Source: Actinoplanes aureus | GTDB lineage: Bacteria > Actinomycetota > Actinomycetes > Mycobacteriales > Micromonosporaceae | Assembly (NCBI RefSeq): GCF_015704865.1 | Contig: NZ_JADQTO010000010.1 | Span: 62,001-126,000, forward strand | DNA: 64,000 nucleotides | Reading direction: 5' to 3' | Shown: in pieces, positions 1-7,586 of the stretch | Layout of the letters: the number at the start of each line of letters is the position of its first letter | Position numbering within the stretch: the stretch's first letter is position 1 | Translations under genes and position numbers: made by a program | The notes under the pieces: model-generated | Databases searched by the model: none | Seen by the model: only the letters and a program-made list of their open reading frames with translations | Told to the model about the DNA's origin: nothing

Positions 1-20
1 GATTCCCGGATCTCGATGGA

Positions 21-1256
21 TTAACCCAGCGTCCGGCTCAGCAGAAACAGATTGAGCGCGATGATCAGGGCGGCCACCACGACGGCGACCGCTGTCGTGA
101 TCGGATGGTTGGCGTGCTCGCCCAGCACGTCCCGCCGCCGGGTCAGCCAGATCAGCGGCACCAGGGCGAACGGCACGCCGAACGAGAGCACCACCTGCGA
201 CCAGACCAGGGCGACGGTCGGGTCGACACCGAGCAGCAGCACGATCATCGCCGGGGCCATGGTGAGCAGGCGGCGCAGGGTCAGCGGGATGCCGCGCCCG
301 ATGAAGCCGCGCATGACCACCTGCCCGGCGTAGGTGCCGACGCTGGACGAGGCGAAGCCGGAGGCGAGCAGGGCGACGGCGAACGCGAGGGCGGCCGGCT
401 GGTCCAGGACCACGCCGAGTCCGTGGTGGATGCCTTCCAGGGTGTCCGTGCCGGCGATCCCGGAGCCGTGGAACAGGCTCGCCGCGATCAGCAGCATGGC
501 CAGGTTCACCAGGCCGGCGGCGCCGAGCGCGAGGATCGTGTCGGCCCGCTGGTAGCGCAGAGCGGAGGCCCGGCGTCGCCGGTCGCTGACCGCACGGTTG
601 GTGGTCAGCGCGGAGTGCAGGTAGATGACGTGCGGCATGACCGTGGCACCGAGGATGCCGGTGGCCAGGACCATGCTGTCGGTGCCGGCGAAGGACGGCA
701 CCAGCCCGGTGGCGGCCTCCCGGGCGTCGACGCCGGAGCGCAGTCCGGTGTAGAGGAACCCGAGCGCGATCACGCCGAGCAGCCCGGTGATCGCGGTCTC
801 GAACCGGCGGGCGCCACGGCTGTGCAGGCCGAGCAGCGCGAACGCGACCACACAGGTGATCAGGCCACCGATCGGCAGAGGGATGCCGAACAGCAGGTAC
901 AGGGCGATCGCCCCGCCGATGATCTCGGCCAGGTCGGTGGCCATGGCGACCAGCTCGGCCTGCACCCAGAGCCCGGCGTTGACCGGCCGGGGCAGCCGCT
1001 CCCGGCACCACTGCGGCAGGTCGCGGCCGGTCACCAGGCCGAGCTTGGCGGAGAGGGACTGGATCAGGATGGCCATCAGGTTGGCCGCGACGATCACCCA
1101 GACCAGCTGGTAGCCGAAGGTCGCTCCGCCGGTGAAGTTGGTGGCGAAGTTGCCGGGGTCGGCGTACGCGATCGCGGCCACGAAGGCCGGACCGAACCAC
1201 GGGGCCACCCGTACCAGCCGGTCGCGCAGCGGTACTGCCAGATCGAGAACCACCAT
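21..1256 (-). CDS. mntH: NRAMP-family Mn(II)/H+ symporter
   Basis: This 411-residue integral membrane protein belongs to the NRAMP family, whose bacterial members import Mn(II), and sometimes Fe(II), with protons across the cytoplasmic membrane. About eleven hydrophobic segments are visible. The helix-1 metal-binding motif DPGNFATN lies at residues 33-40 and the helix-6 motif MPHVIYLHS is intact, so the site looks functional. The ATG at 1254-1256 is chosen because it precedes the first conserved residues; the open frame continues far upstream only because it runs antisense through the neighbouring catalase gene. The gene is divergent from a manganese catalase across 120 bases, which supports manganese as the substrate. 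I saw no convincing MntR box in the gap. Confidence 0.92.
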   Translation of the reverse strand: MVVLDLAVPLRDRLVRVAPWFGPAFVAAIAYADPGNFATNFTGGATFGYQLVWVIVAANLMAILIQSLSAKLGLVTGRDLPQWCRERLPRPVNAGLWVQAELVAMATDLAEIIGGAIALYLLFGIPLPIGGLITCVVAFALLGLHSRGARRFETAITGLLGVIALGFLYTGLRSGVDAREAATGLVPSFAGTDSMVLATGILGATVMPHVIYLHSALTTNRAVSDRRRRASALRYQRADTILALGAAGLVNLAMLLIAASLFHGSGIAGTDTLEGIHHGLGVVLDQPAALAFAVALLASGFASSSVGTYAGQVVMRGFIGRGIPLTLRRLLTMAPAMIVLLLGVDPTVALVWSQVVLSFGVPFALVPLIWLTRRRDVLGEHANHPITTAVAVVVAALIIALNLFLLSRTLG

Positions 1257-1376
1257 GCGCCGGGGGTTGCCCGCGCCGGGCGGCCCACCCAGGCCGCGAA
1301 TGACCCCGCAAGGCCGGAGAACCGGGTAGCCAGAGCTCGTGCCGCACTCCCCCGCACCCCCCGAGAGGAGCAACCG

Positions 1377-2294
1377 ATGTTCAAGCACGTGGACTACCTG
1401 CAGTTCCAGGCCAAGCCGGAGAAGCCGGACGCGTTCTTCGCCGCGAAGCTGCAGGAGCTGGTGGGTGGCCAGTTCGGCGAGATGACCGTGATGATGCAGT
1501 ACCTGTGGCAGGGCTGGTCGTGCCGGGTGCCCGGCAAGTACAAGGACATGATCATGGACATCGCGACCGAGGAGATCGGTCACGTCGAGATGCTCACGAC
1601 CATGCTGGCTCGGCTGCTGGAAGGCGCGCCCGCGGAGGCCACCGAGAAGGCGGCGGCCGCCAACCCGCTGCTCGCCGCGGTGCTCGGCGGGCAGAACCCG
1701 CAGCACGCCATCGTCACCGGCGGCGGCCCGATGCCGACGAACAGCCAGGGCGTGCCGTGGACCGCCGGATACATCGTGGCCAGCGGCAACCTGCTCGCCG
1801 ACTTCCGCTCCAACGTGGCAGCCGAGGCGCAGAGCCGGCTGCAGACCAGCCGGATCTACAACATGACCGACGACCGCGGGGTCAAGGACATGCTCCAGTT
1901 CAACCTGGCCCGTGACACGTACCACCAGCAGCAGTGGCTGCTCGGCATCGAGCAGCTGATCGAGGACGGCTTCACCGAGAACGGCATCGAGGACTCCAAC
2001 GCCGAGCACGAGCACCCGGAGGCCAACCACACGTTCTACAGCTTCGACCCGGAGAGCACGGCCGGGGAGGGCCGGTGGGCGCGCGGTCCGGCGCTCAACG
2101 GCAAGGGCGACATCGTGTACGTGCCGGACGCGCAGCCGCTCACCGACGACAAGCCGCTCGGGCCGGCTCCGGACCCGAAGCTGTTCGTCACCTACGACGG
2201 GTCGATGGGCAAGGGCAAGCCGGGCACCGGGGCGGGCGCGCACGCCCAGGGTGTCGCCAACGTGGTCAACAAGATCAAGGGCGCGATGGAGTAG
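1377..2294 (+). CDS. Manganese catalase (non-haem)
   Basis: The protein is a 305-residue ferritin-like dimanganese catalase that converts hydrogen peroxide to water and oxygen in the cytoplasm. The dimetal ligands known from the Lactobacillus plantarum enzyme are present at matching positions: Glu35 (FGEMT), Glu66 and His69 (EEIGH), then Glu150 (AEAQSRLQ) and His183 (TYHQQQWL), two residues later than in that enzyme. The ATG at 1377 follows a purine-rich ribosome site (GAGAGGAG, 1363-1370). The Mn importer transcribed in the opposite direction would supply its metal. Length and motifs agree fully with the family. Confidence 0.95.
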   Translation: MFKHVDYLQFQAKPEKPDAFFAAKLQELVGGQFGEMTVMMQYLWQGWSCRVPGKYKDMIMDIATEEIGHVEMLTTMLARLLEGAPAEATEKAAAANPLLAAVLGGQNPQHAIVTGGGPMPTNSQGVPWTAGYIVASGNLLADFRSNVAAEAQSRLQTSRIYNMTDDRGVKDMLQFNLARDTYHQQQWLLGIEQLIEDGFTENGIEDSNAEHEHPEANHTFYSFDPESTAGEGRWARGPALNGKGDIVYVPDAQPLTDDKPLGPAPDPKLFVTYDGSMGKGKPGTGAGAHAQGVANVVNKIKGAME

Positions 2295-2418
2295 ACGTAC
2301 CGGCGACGCGCGGAAGGGCCGGCGCCCGAACGGGCGCCGGCCCATGCGCATCGCTATCGATGGGTTTGCCGACGGATCGGCGGGGAAACCGATCCGTCCC
2401 CCTAGAGAGGACCATGCG

Positions 2419-2868
2419 ATGACCATCAACCCGACTGCCGGCGGCGTGACGTCGGCCCGCAGCCCGGTACGCACTGCCGCGCTCGCCGTCGCCGCCACCT
2501 TCCTGCTGGTCGGCCTGGCCGGCTTCATCCCGGGCCTGACCACCGACTACGGTGACATGACCTTCGCCGGGCATCATTCCGGGGCACACCTGCTCGGCAT
2601 CTTCCAGGTGTCCATCCTGCACAACATCGTGCACCTGCTCTTCGGCGCGGCCGGGCTGGTCCTGGCCCGCAGCGTGTCCGGCGCCCGCGCCTACCTGATC
2701 GGCGGCGGCGCGATCTATCTGGTCCTCTGGCTGTACGGGCTGGTCGTCGGGCAGGACAGCGCCGCGAACTTCGTCCCGGTCAACACCGCGGACGACTGGC
2801 TGCACCTCGTTCTCGGGCTCGGCATGATCGCGCTCGGTCTGCTGCTGACCCGGCGCACCCGGCACTGA
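2419..2868 (+). CDS. DUF4383 family membrane protein
   Basis: This 149-residue protein has four hydrophobic segments (about residues 19-40, 58-80, 86-106 and 122-140) and matches the pattern of DUF4383, common in actinobacteria and of unknown function. Typical family wording is visible in LHNIVHLLFGAAGL and DDWLHLVLGLGM. The start at 2419 is preceded by AGAGAGG (2404-2410); a nearby ATG at 2414 is in the wrong frame. It lies 124 bases after the catalase gene in the same direction and could be co-transcribed, but the spacing allows its own promoter. A strong dyad follows its stop. Confidence 0.85.
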   Translation: MTINPTAGGVTSARSPVRTAALAVAATFLLVGLAGFIPGLTTDYGDMTFAGHHSGAHLLGIFQVSILHNIVHLLFGAAGLVLARSVSGARAYLIGGGAIYLVLWLYGLVVGQDSAANFVPVNTADDWLHLVLGLGMIALGLLLTRRTRH

Positions 2869-2879
2869 CCTGCCGGAGG

Positions 2880-2908
2880 GGCTGCTGGTGATCAGATCAC
2901 CAGCAGCC
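2880..2908. terminator. Bidirectional stem-loop terminator
   Basis: A near-perfect 14-base inverted repeat (core arms CTGCTGGTGATC and GATCACCAGCAG, one base between them) lies between the convergent ends of the DUF4383 and ZIP genes. It has no T-run, as is usual in high-GC actinobacteria, and probably ends transcription from both sides. Confidence 0.75.
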
Positions 2909-2924
2909 TGGTGCCGGAGAGGCG

Positions 2925-3698
2925 TCAGAGCGTCGCCAGGACGAAGGAGAGCACGAAGCCGGCCGTGGTGCTGATGGCGACGAGCGGGCCGCCCTTCTCG
3001 TACGCCTCCGGCATCAGGGTGTCCGCGAGCGACGCCAGGACCGCGCCGGCCGCGAACGCCAGCGGCAGGGAGATGGTCTCCGGTGCGGAGTTGGACAGTG
3101 GCCCGGCACCCACCACCACGGCGAGAGTGAGCAGCGCCGCGCAGGCGAACCAGGTGCCGAGGATGAACTTCTGCGAGCGGCCCTGCGCGCGCATGGACGC
3201 GCTGCCCACCAGGGCCTCCGGGAAGTTCGATACGAAGATGGCCGCCAGCAACGCCAGCCCGCCGGTTCCCTGGCCGAGCGACACACCGAGGGCGATGTTC
3301 TCCGGTACGCCGTCCAGGGTGACCGCGGCCAGCAGAGCCAGGCCGGCTGCCCCGGAGGTCGAGGCGGTGCTCGGCGCCTTCTCCTCGGCCGCGGCGTCGA
3401 CGTCGAGTTTCTCGCTGCCGTGCGACTCCGGGTGCCGGCCCTCGGCAGCGCGGTCGAGCCACGCGCTGAGGACGGTGAAGACGACGGAGCCGACGATCAG
3501 GCCGATCGCCGCGCGCCAGATACCGCCGTGCTCGTACGCGTCCTCGAACAGCTCGAACGAGAGCGCGGTGATCAGCGCTCCGGCGGCGAACGACAGCATG
3601 ATCGCGAGGACCGGTTTCGGCAGCTGGATCCGGGCGCCGAAGACGGCGCCCAGAACCAGTGCGCTCGAGGCGATCACACCGAAGATGAGGGCATCCAC
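2925..3698 (-). CDS. ZIP-family divalent metal transporter
   Basis: This 257-residue membrane protein is of the ZIP type, which moves Zn(II) and related divalent cations toward the cytoplasm. About eight helices are present. The paired helix-4/helix-5 metal motifs are visible as DGVPENIALG and SNFPEALVG, and a hydrophilic loop with His residues (RHPESHGSE) sits between helices 3 and 4. The start is a GTG at 3696-3698; the ATG at 3701-3703 is out of frame. The gene begins 10 bases after the stop of the secreted hydrolase gene, so the two are likely co-transcribed. With the NRAMP importer and Mn-catalase it forms a metal-related block. Substrate is not certain. Confidence 0.88.
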   Translation of the reverse strand: MDALIFGVIASSALVLGAVFGARIQLPKPVLAIMLSFAAGALITALSFELFEDAYEHGGIWRAAIGLIVGSVVFTVLSAWLDRAAEGRHPESHGSEKLDVDAAAEEKAPSTASTSGAAGLALLAAVTLDGVPENIALGVSLGQGTGGLALLAAIFVSNFPEALVGSASMRAQGRSQKFILGTWFACAALLTLAVVVGAGPLSNSAPETISLPLAFAAGAVLASLADTLMPEAYEKGGPLVAISTTAGFVLSFVLATL

Positions 3699-3708
3699 GG
3701 CATGTCGT

Positions 3709-5091
3709 TTACCCCGTTCGCGACGGCCGCAACGTCACCGGCGGACGGTAACGCGTGAACGCCGGCGGCATCACCGCTTTGCCGTTGCCGCCCAGGTCGA
3801 GAACCTGCTGGTAGTGCGGGTCGAACCGGCCGGCCGCGGCGTTGAGCCGGCTCGGACGCAGGTCCGGCCACCGGCCGGTGTCCAGCTTCGTCAGCAGGGC
3901 ACGCAGGGCGGTGACCTCCTCGGCCGCGCTGAACGAGCAGTGCCCGCCGCGCTCCACCCACAGCTGGCGCAGGTCGGCCGGGTCGTCGACCTGCTCGGCG
4001 TACCAGCGCTCCTGGTCCGGCGGCGCACCGCCGTCGCCGGTGGTGTGCAGCGACAGCACGGGTGCCGGCGTGCGCCCGGTCGGCACGCCGTAGCGATACA
4101 TGTAGCGGACCGCGTCGCGCTCCGGCGCGATCCGCGGCGCGGCCGCGAGAGCGGCCAGGTCCGAGGTCAAGTTCAAACCCGCTTCCCGGTACGCCTGAAG
4201 CACGACCTCCCGCTGGCTGGACCGTTTGAGCTGCTTGGCGTAGTCGATCCCGGTGTTGCCGAGCGGGTTACCGCCGGCCACCCGCTCGATGTCGGCGAAC
4301 GCGGTCGGCCCGTTGCCCCAGATCTTCGCCCAGGTGATCCACTCGGTCTGCTGCTGGATCCAGCCGGTCAGGTCGGCCGGCTTCGGCTCCAGGGACCGGT
4401 ACCAGCCGGTGACGTTGCCGAACGACGCGGCCAGGGCGAGCCGGGCCCGCCCTTCCGGCGTGACCCGCGCCCGGTTGACCGCGGCGATCAGCGCCTCGCG
4501 GCTGGCCACCGGGTCGTCGGCGTGCACCAGGTCGATGTCCTCACCCGGGGCGAGCAGCGTACGGACGGTGAAGTTGATGTCCAGGGCGGAGTTGAAGGTG
4601 TTCAGCGGGTCGTAGACACCGCAGAGCGTGAGCACCCCGTCGAAGCGCCGCGGATGGCGTTCGGCGAGCAGGGTGGCGATCGTCGCGCCCAGCGACTGCC
4701 CGCTCACCACGGTCCGCTCCGGGCGGCCCACCTCGGCCTCGAACCAGTCGAGCAGGGCCAGCTGGTCCCGCATCGCCGGCTCGATCAGATAGCCGATGCC
4801 GTCGTTCTGGTACTGGGACGCGGCCAGCGCGAAGCCGTGCTCGAGCAGCCACTGCTCGCTCTCGGCCGCGTTGGTCACGAACAGGGGCAGCCCGAAGTCG
4901 GCCGGGAAGTAGCCGTGGCTGTAGAGCAGCAGCGTGCCGTTCCAGCGCTCGGGCATCTCGACGCGGTAGTCCGCGCCGCCGATCGTGCCGGTGTAGGAGC
5001 GTCGCCCGTCGTCCGCCGGCGCGGCCGAGGCCGCGGTAGCCGGAGCCGCGGTGAGCAGCGCCACCGTCAGTGCAATGAGCAGTCGTCTCAT
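3709..5091 (-). CDS. Secreted alpha/beta hydrolase
   Basis: The protein is a 460-residue exported alpha/beta-fold hydrolase. Residues 1 to about 26 form a signal peptide ending near ASAAPA. The nucleophile elbow is SGQSLGA, with a likely acid in HTTGDGG and the catalytic His in ERGGHCSF near the C-terminus, so the triad looks complete. The substrate is not evident; distant similarity to secreted esterases or peptidases is possible. The ATG at 5091 is placed after a strong ribosome site (GGAGGGACGAG) and directly before the signal peptide; a longer open frame upstream lacks both. The ZIP transporter follows after 10 bases. Confidence 0.85.
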   Translation of the reverse strand: MRRLLIALTVALLTAAPATAASAAPADDGRRSYTGTIGGADYRVEMPERWNGTLLLYSHGYFPADFGLPLFVTNAAESEQWLLEHGFALAASQYQNDGIGYLIEPAMRDQLALLDWFEAEVGRPERTVVSGQSLGATIATLLAERHPRRFDGVLTLCGVYDPLNTFNSALDINFTVRTLLAPGEDIDLVHADDPVASREALIAAVNRARVTPEGRARLALAASFGNVTGWYRSLEPKPADLTGWIQQQTEWITWAKIWGNGPTAFADIERVAGGNPLGNTGIDYAKQLKRSSQREVVLQAYREAGLNLTSDLAALAAAPRIAPERDAVRYMYRYGVPTGRTPAPVLSLHTTGDGGAPPDQERWYAEQVDDPADLRQLWVERGGHCSFSAAEEVTALRALLTKLDTGRWPDLRPSRLNAAAGRFDPHYQQVLDLGGNGKAVMPPAFTRYRPPVTLRPSRTG

Positions 5092-5166
5092 CTCGTCCCT
5101 CCGTGTCGCGGGTATCGATTCACCTCTAAGACCGGCGGGGCGGGCGAGACTCATCGGGGTTGCGCT

Positions 5167-5266
5167 GTTTCCCGGCGGCCGCGCTGGGGCCTGGCCCGGC
5201 GGACAGCCCGCGCCGGGAGGGCGGGGACGGGCCGGCTCCGGCGGGACGGCCGGTCACGCGTACCCC
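5167..5266 (+). repeat. Dispersed GC-rich repeat, copy 1
   Basis: This stretch closely matches two other places in the window, 41198-41324 (reverse) and 41489-41610 (same direction). Shared blocks are the left part beginning GTTTCCCGGCGGCCGCGCTG and the right part GGCGGGACGGCCGGT followed by ACGCGTACCCC. The middle is more variable. It lies between two minus-strand genes and encodes nothing convincing. Confidence 0.8.
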
Positions 5267-5280
5267 GGATGGTTTCCTTC

Positions 5281-5379
5281 GTGGTCAGGGTCTTGGCCCA
5301 ACGTGGGTGCTGTCTGGCGGCCGTTCAGACAGCATTGAGCGTGGGCCAATCGAGATCACCGCTTGGGGACCCTGACCAC
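5281..5379. repeat. Nested palindrome of about 99 bases
   Basis: Three pairs of inverted arms are nested: GTGGTCAGGGTC (5281-5292) with GACCCTGACCAC (5368-5379); TTGGCCCA (5293-5300) with TGGGCCAA (5342-5349); CTGTCTG (5310-5316) with CAGACAG (5326-5332). The whole could fold into one long interrupted hairpin. It abuts the stop of the 5388-5834 gene and touches repeat copy 1. It may be a terminator, a small RNA or a miniature mobile element. Confidence 0.8.
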
Positions 5380-5387
5380 GGAAGCCC

Positions 5388-5834
5388 TTAGTCGGTGCTC
5401 GCGGCGGCGACGGCGTGGCTGCGGTCTCGGCCGCGCTCGCCGCGCCGCCGCCGGAAGTAGGCGTTGGCCCGCGGCGTGAACATCAGCGGCACCGCGATCC
5501 AGACGCACAGCACGTGCAGCGTTCGGCTGGTCGCGGTGAGCACGCCGGTCAGATCGAGGTCCGGGAGGGCATGGCCCTCGAGCAGCCAGGTGATCGGCTC
5601 GATCACCAGCGACAGGGTGCCGAACACGCCCAGGCCGATCGCCAGCGCCAGCCGGGCCCAGTTGCGGCCGGCCCGCATGCGCAGGGCCACGGCGACGACG
5701 ATCGCGTAGATGGTCAGCCGCATCGCGAGGCCGGACGGCTCGACGTCGTGCAGGGCTACTTCGAGGCAGCCGGCGGCGAGCGCACCCATCCAGAGCAGGA
5801 AGGCGGCGCGGATTTCGGCAGGTGTGGATGTCAT
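5388..5834 (-). CDS. Small four-helix membrane protein of unknown function
   Basis: I do not recognise a family. The 148-residue protein has four hydrophobic segments (roughly residues 9-25, 35-52, 60-78 and 98-118) and a short Arg-rich cytoplasmic tail (FRRRRGERGRDRS). The ATG at 5832-5834 is chosen because it sits just before the first helix; a longer frame begins 12 codons upstream without a better ribosome site. The nested palindrome lies 9 bases beyond its stop. The neighbours give no clue to the role. Confidence 0.7.
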   Translation of the reverse strand: MTSTPAEIRAAFLLWMGALAAGCLEVALHDVEPSGLAMRLTIYAIVVAVALRMRAGRNWARLALAIGLGVFGTLSLVIEPITWLLEGHALPDLDLTGVLTATSRTLHVLCVWIAVPLMFTPRANAYFRRRRGERGRDRSHAVAAASTD

Positions 5835-5892
5835 GCAGGTAAGCCTTCGCCGATCGGGGCGCGCAGACACTCCGGTGAGCCACCCGATTCGC

Positions 5893-5911
5893 AGGGGAGT
5901 TAGCTCCCCCT
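5893..5911. terminator. Short stem-loop at the pseudogene end
   Basis: An inverted repeat with arms AGGGGAG and CTCCCCCT around TTAG lies at the 3' end of the trehalose-synthase-like remnant and upstream of the membrane-protein gene. It could be the original terminator of the decayed gene. Confidence 0.5.
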
Positions 5912-6846
5912 ACGTGGACACCTCCAGGAATCGTTCCTCGTGTGGTCCCAGCGACACGGTCACGGTGTGCTGGGCGTCGATCTCGCCGATCACCGCCGCG
6001 GTGGACATGTCGGTCACCGTGGCGTTCGGCGGCAGGTGCGTGTAGGTGAACCAGCCGGTGGCGGGCCGGGCGGCGAAGTTCAGCACGGTCATCTGGAGGC
6101 GGCCGGGACGTCGAGCTGCGTCGCGGTGGCGATGCCGGACCGGGATCGCAGGTCCAGGATCCGGCGCAGGCCGGTGACGAACGAGCCGGGTTCACGCAGC
6201 TGCCGCGGCAACGAGCCGTACAGGCCGCGGCGCGTTGAACATGGCCAGCAGCAGGTGCGCCCGTTTGATCCGGTCGATCTGCTCCGGGTCCAGGTCGGTG
6301 GGATCGGTGTAGCCGAGCGACGCGGCGATGATCGTGGCGATCCCGTTGGTGGTGAAGGTTCGGCTGTACTCCGCGCGTGGGCCGGTGAGCCGTTCGATAG
6401 CTCGGCGCGCACGGTGGCGGCGAGATCGCTGCCGGAGAACTGCCCGCCACGGAACGGATAGTGGTCGGCGGCGTGGTTGCTGGTGAAGTGCACCAGCTCG
6501 TAGGTCATCTCGTCGTGATTCTGGAGGGCGTGCACCAGGCGGATCGGTTGCAGGCCGGCGCGCAGCGCGGTGGTGAGGGTCAGGCGCAGGAACTCGGTGT
6601 CGCCGGTGGCCAGCGCGTGGACCAGGCCGGGGCCCCGGGCGTACGGCTCTTCTCCACGCCGAGGAAACCGTTGGCGTCCAGCCGCAGCGCACCGGCACCG
6701 AGCGTGCCACGCCGGATCGGGGTTGGCGAACGGGCTCTGCCACATCTGCCGACCCCGGAGAACCGCCCGGCGGTGCGCTCGGCGTGGGCGAGCATGGAGT
6801 TGTCCCGCAGCCAGCCGATGTAGCCCGAGTCGTCGGCTGCGCTCAT
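5910..6846 (-). pseudogene. Decayed trehalose-synthase-like GH13 gene
   Basis: Reading the minus strand in three frames gives ordered fragments of the TreS-like maltose alpha-D-glucosyltransferase family: YIGWLRDNSMLAHAERT, then MWQSPFANPDP, LRLDANGFLGVEK, GDTEFLRLTLTTALRAG with LVHALQNHDEMTYELVHF, TTNGIATIIAASLG with RAHLLLAMFNA, GLYGSLPRQL, and a C-terminal beta-domain piece beginning MTVLNFAARP and ending at 5910. At least four frame changes are needed. Much of the catalytic barrel is missing between the fragments: the family is about 700 residues, while this span could code for about 310. No single frame gives a working enzyme. A sequencing error cannot explain the deletions. Confidence 0.85.
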
Positions 6847-6914
6847 GTATTCGCTCCCTCGGGGCGGCCGGCACGTTCACCTTCGCTACCCGGAACGTGC
6901 GCCGCCGAACCCGC

Positions 6915-7586
6915 TCACCTCGTCGCCGGCGGGTCGGCGCCGACCAGGCCGCACTCGTAGCCGAGGATCACCGCCTGTACCCGGTCGCGCAGGTCGAGCT
7001 TGGCCAGGATGCGGCCGAGGTGTGTCTTCACCGTGCTCTCGGACAGGAACAACGCCGCGGCGATCTCCGGATTGGACAGCCCTCGGGCGACCAGGATCAG
7101 CACCTCCCGCTCGCGCTCGGTCAGCACGGCGAGCCGCTCGGCGACGGCCGGCCGGATCGGTGCGCTGCCGAGGTAGTGCGCGATCAGGCGGCGGGTGACG
7201 CTGGGCGCGGCGACCGACTCGCCGGCGGCCACCACGCGGACCGCCGACACCAGGTCGGCGGCGAGCGCGTCCTTCAGCAGGAAGCCGCTGGCGCCGGCCC
7301 GGAGACCGGCGAGCACGTACTCGTCCAGGTCGAAGGTGGTCAAGATGATCACCTTGGTGGGGTACGCGCACGCACGGATCCGCCGGGTGGCCTCGATCCC
7401 GTCCACGCCGGGCATGCGGACGTCCATCAGCACCACGTCCGGCCGGGTACGCATAACCACGTCCAGGGCCTGCGACCCGTCCGCAGCCTCCCCCACCACC
7501 TCGATGTCGCCGGCCTCGTCCAGGACCAGCCGGAACCCGGTGCGTACCAGCGTCTGATCGTCGACCAGCACCACGCGTACGGTCAT
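6915..7586 (-). CDS. NarL/FixJ-type response regulator
   Basis: A 223-residue DNA-binding response regulator. The receiver domain spans residues 1 to about 120, with acidic residues at 9-10, phospho-acceptor Asp55 (LMDVRMPG), the conserved Thr region ILTTFD and Lys in LLKDA. A LuxR-type helix-turn-helix occupies about 150-210 (LTEREREVLILVARGLSN). Its ATG overlaps the stop of the upstream kinase gene by 4 bases, so the two are translated together. The divergent lipoprotein/ABC operon is the most likely target, as in many actinobacterial kinase/regulator/ABC loci. It ends next to the decayed GH13 remnant. Confidence 0.93.
   Translation of the reverse strand: MTVRVVLVDDQTLVRTGFRLVLDEAGDIEVVGEAADGSQALDVVMRTRPDVVLMDVRMPGVDGIEATRRIRACAYPTKVIILTTFDLDEYVLAGLRAGASGFLLKDALAADLVSAVRVVAAGESVAAPSVTRRLIAHYLGSAPIRPAVAERLAVLTEREREVLILVARGLSNPEIAAALFLSESTVKTHLGRILAKLDLRDRVQAVILGYECGLVGADPPATR

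Noticed and set aside
1257..2543. N-terminal extension of the NRAMP gene
   Set aside because: The extra frame is antisense to the catalase gene and contains no membrane helix; the family begins at the chosen ATG.
2911..5391. An 826-codon open frame on the plus strand
   Set aside because: It lies antisense to the ZIP and secreted hydrolase genes, has no recognisable domain, and reads as Arg/Gly/Pro-rich sequence typical of high-GC shadow frames.
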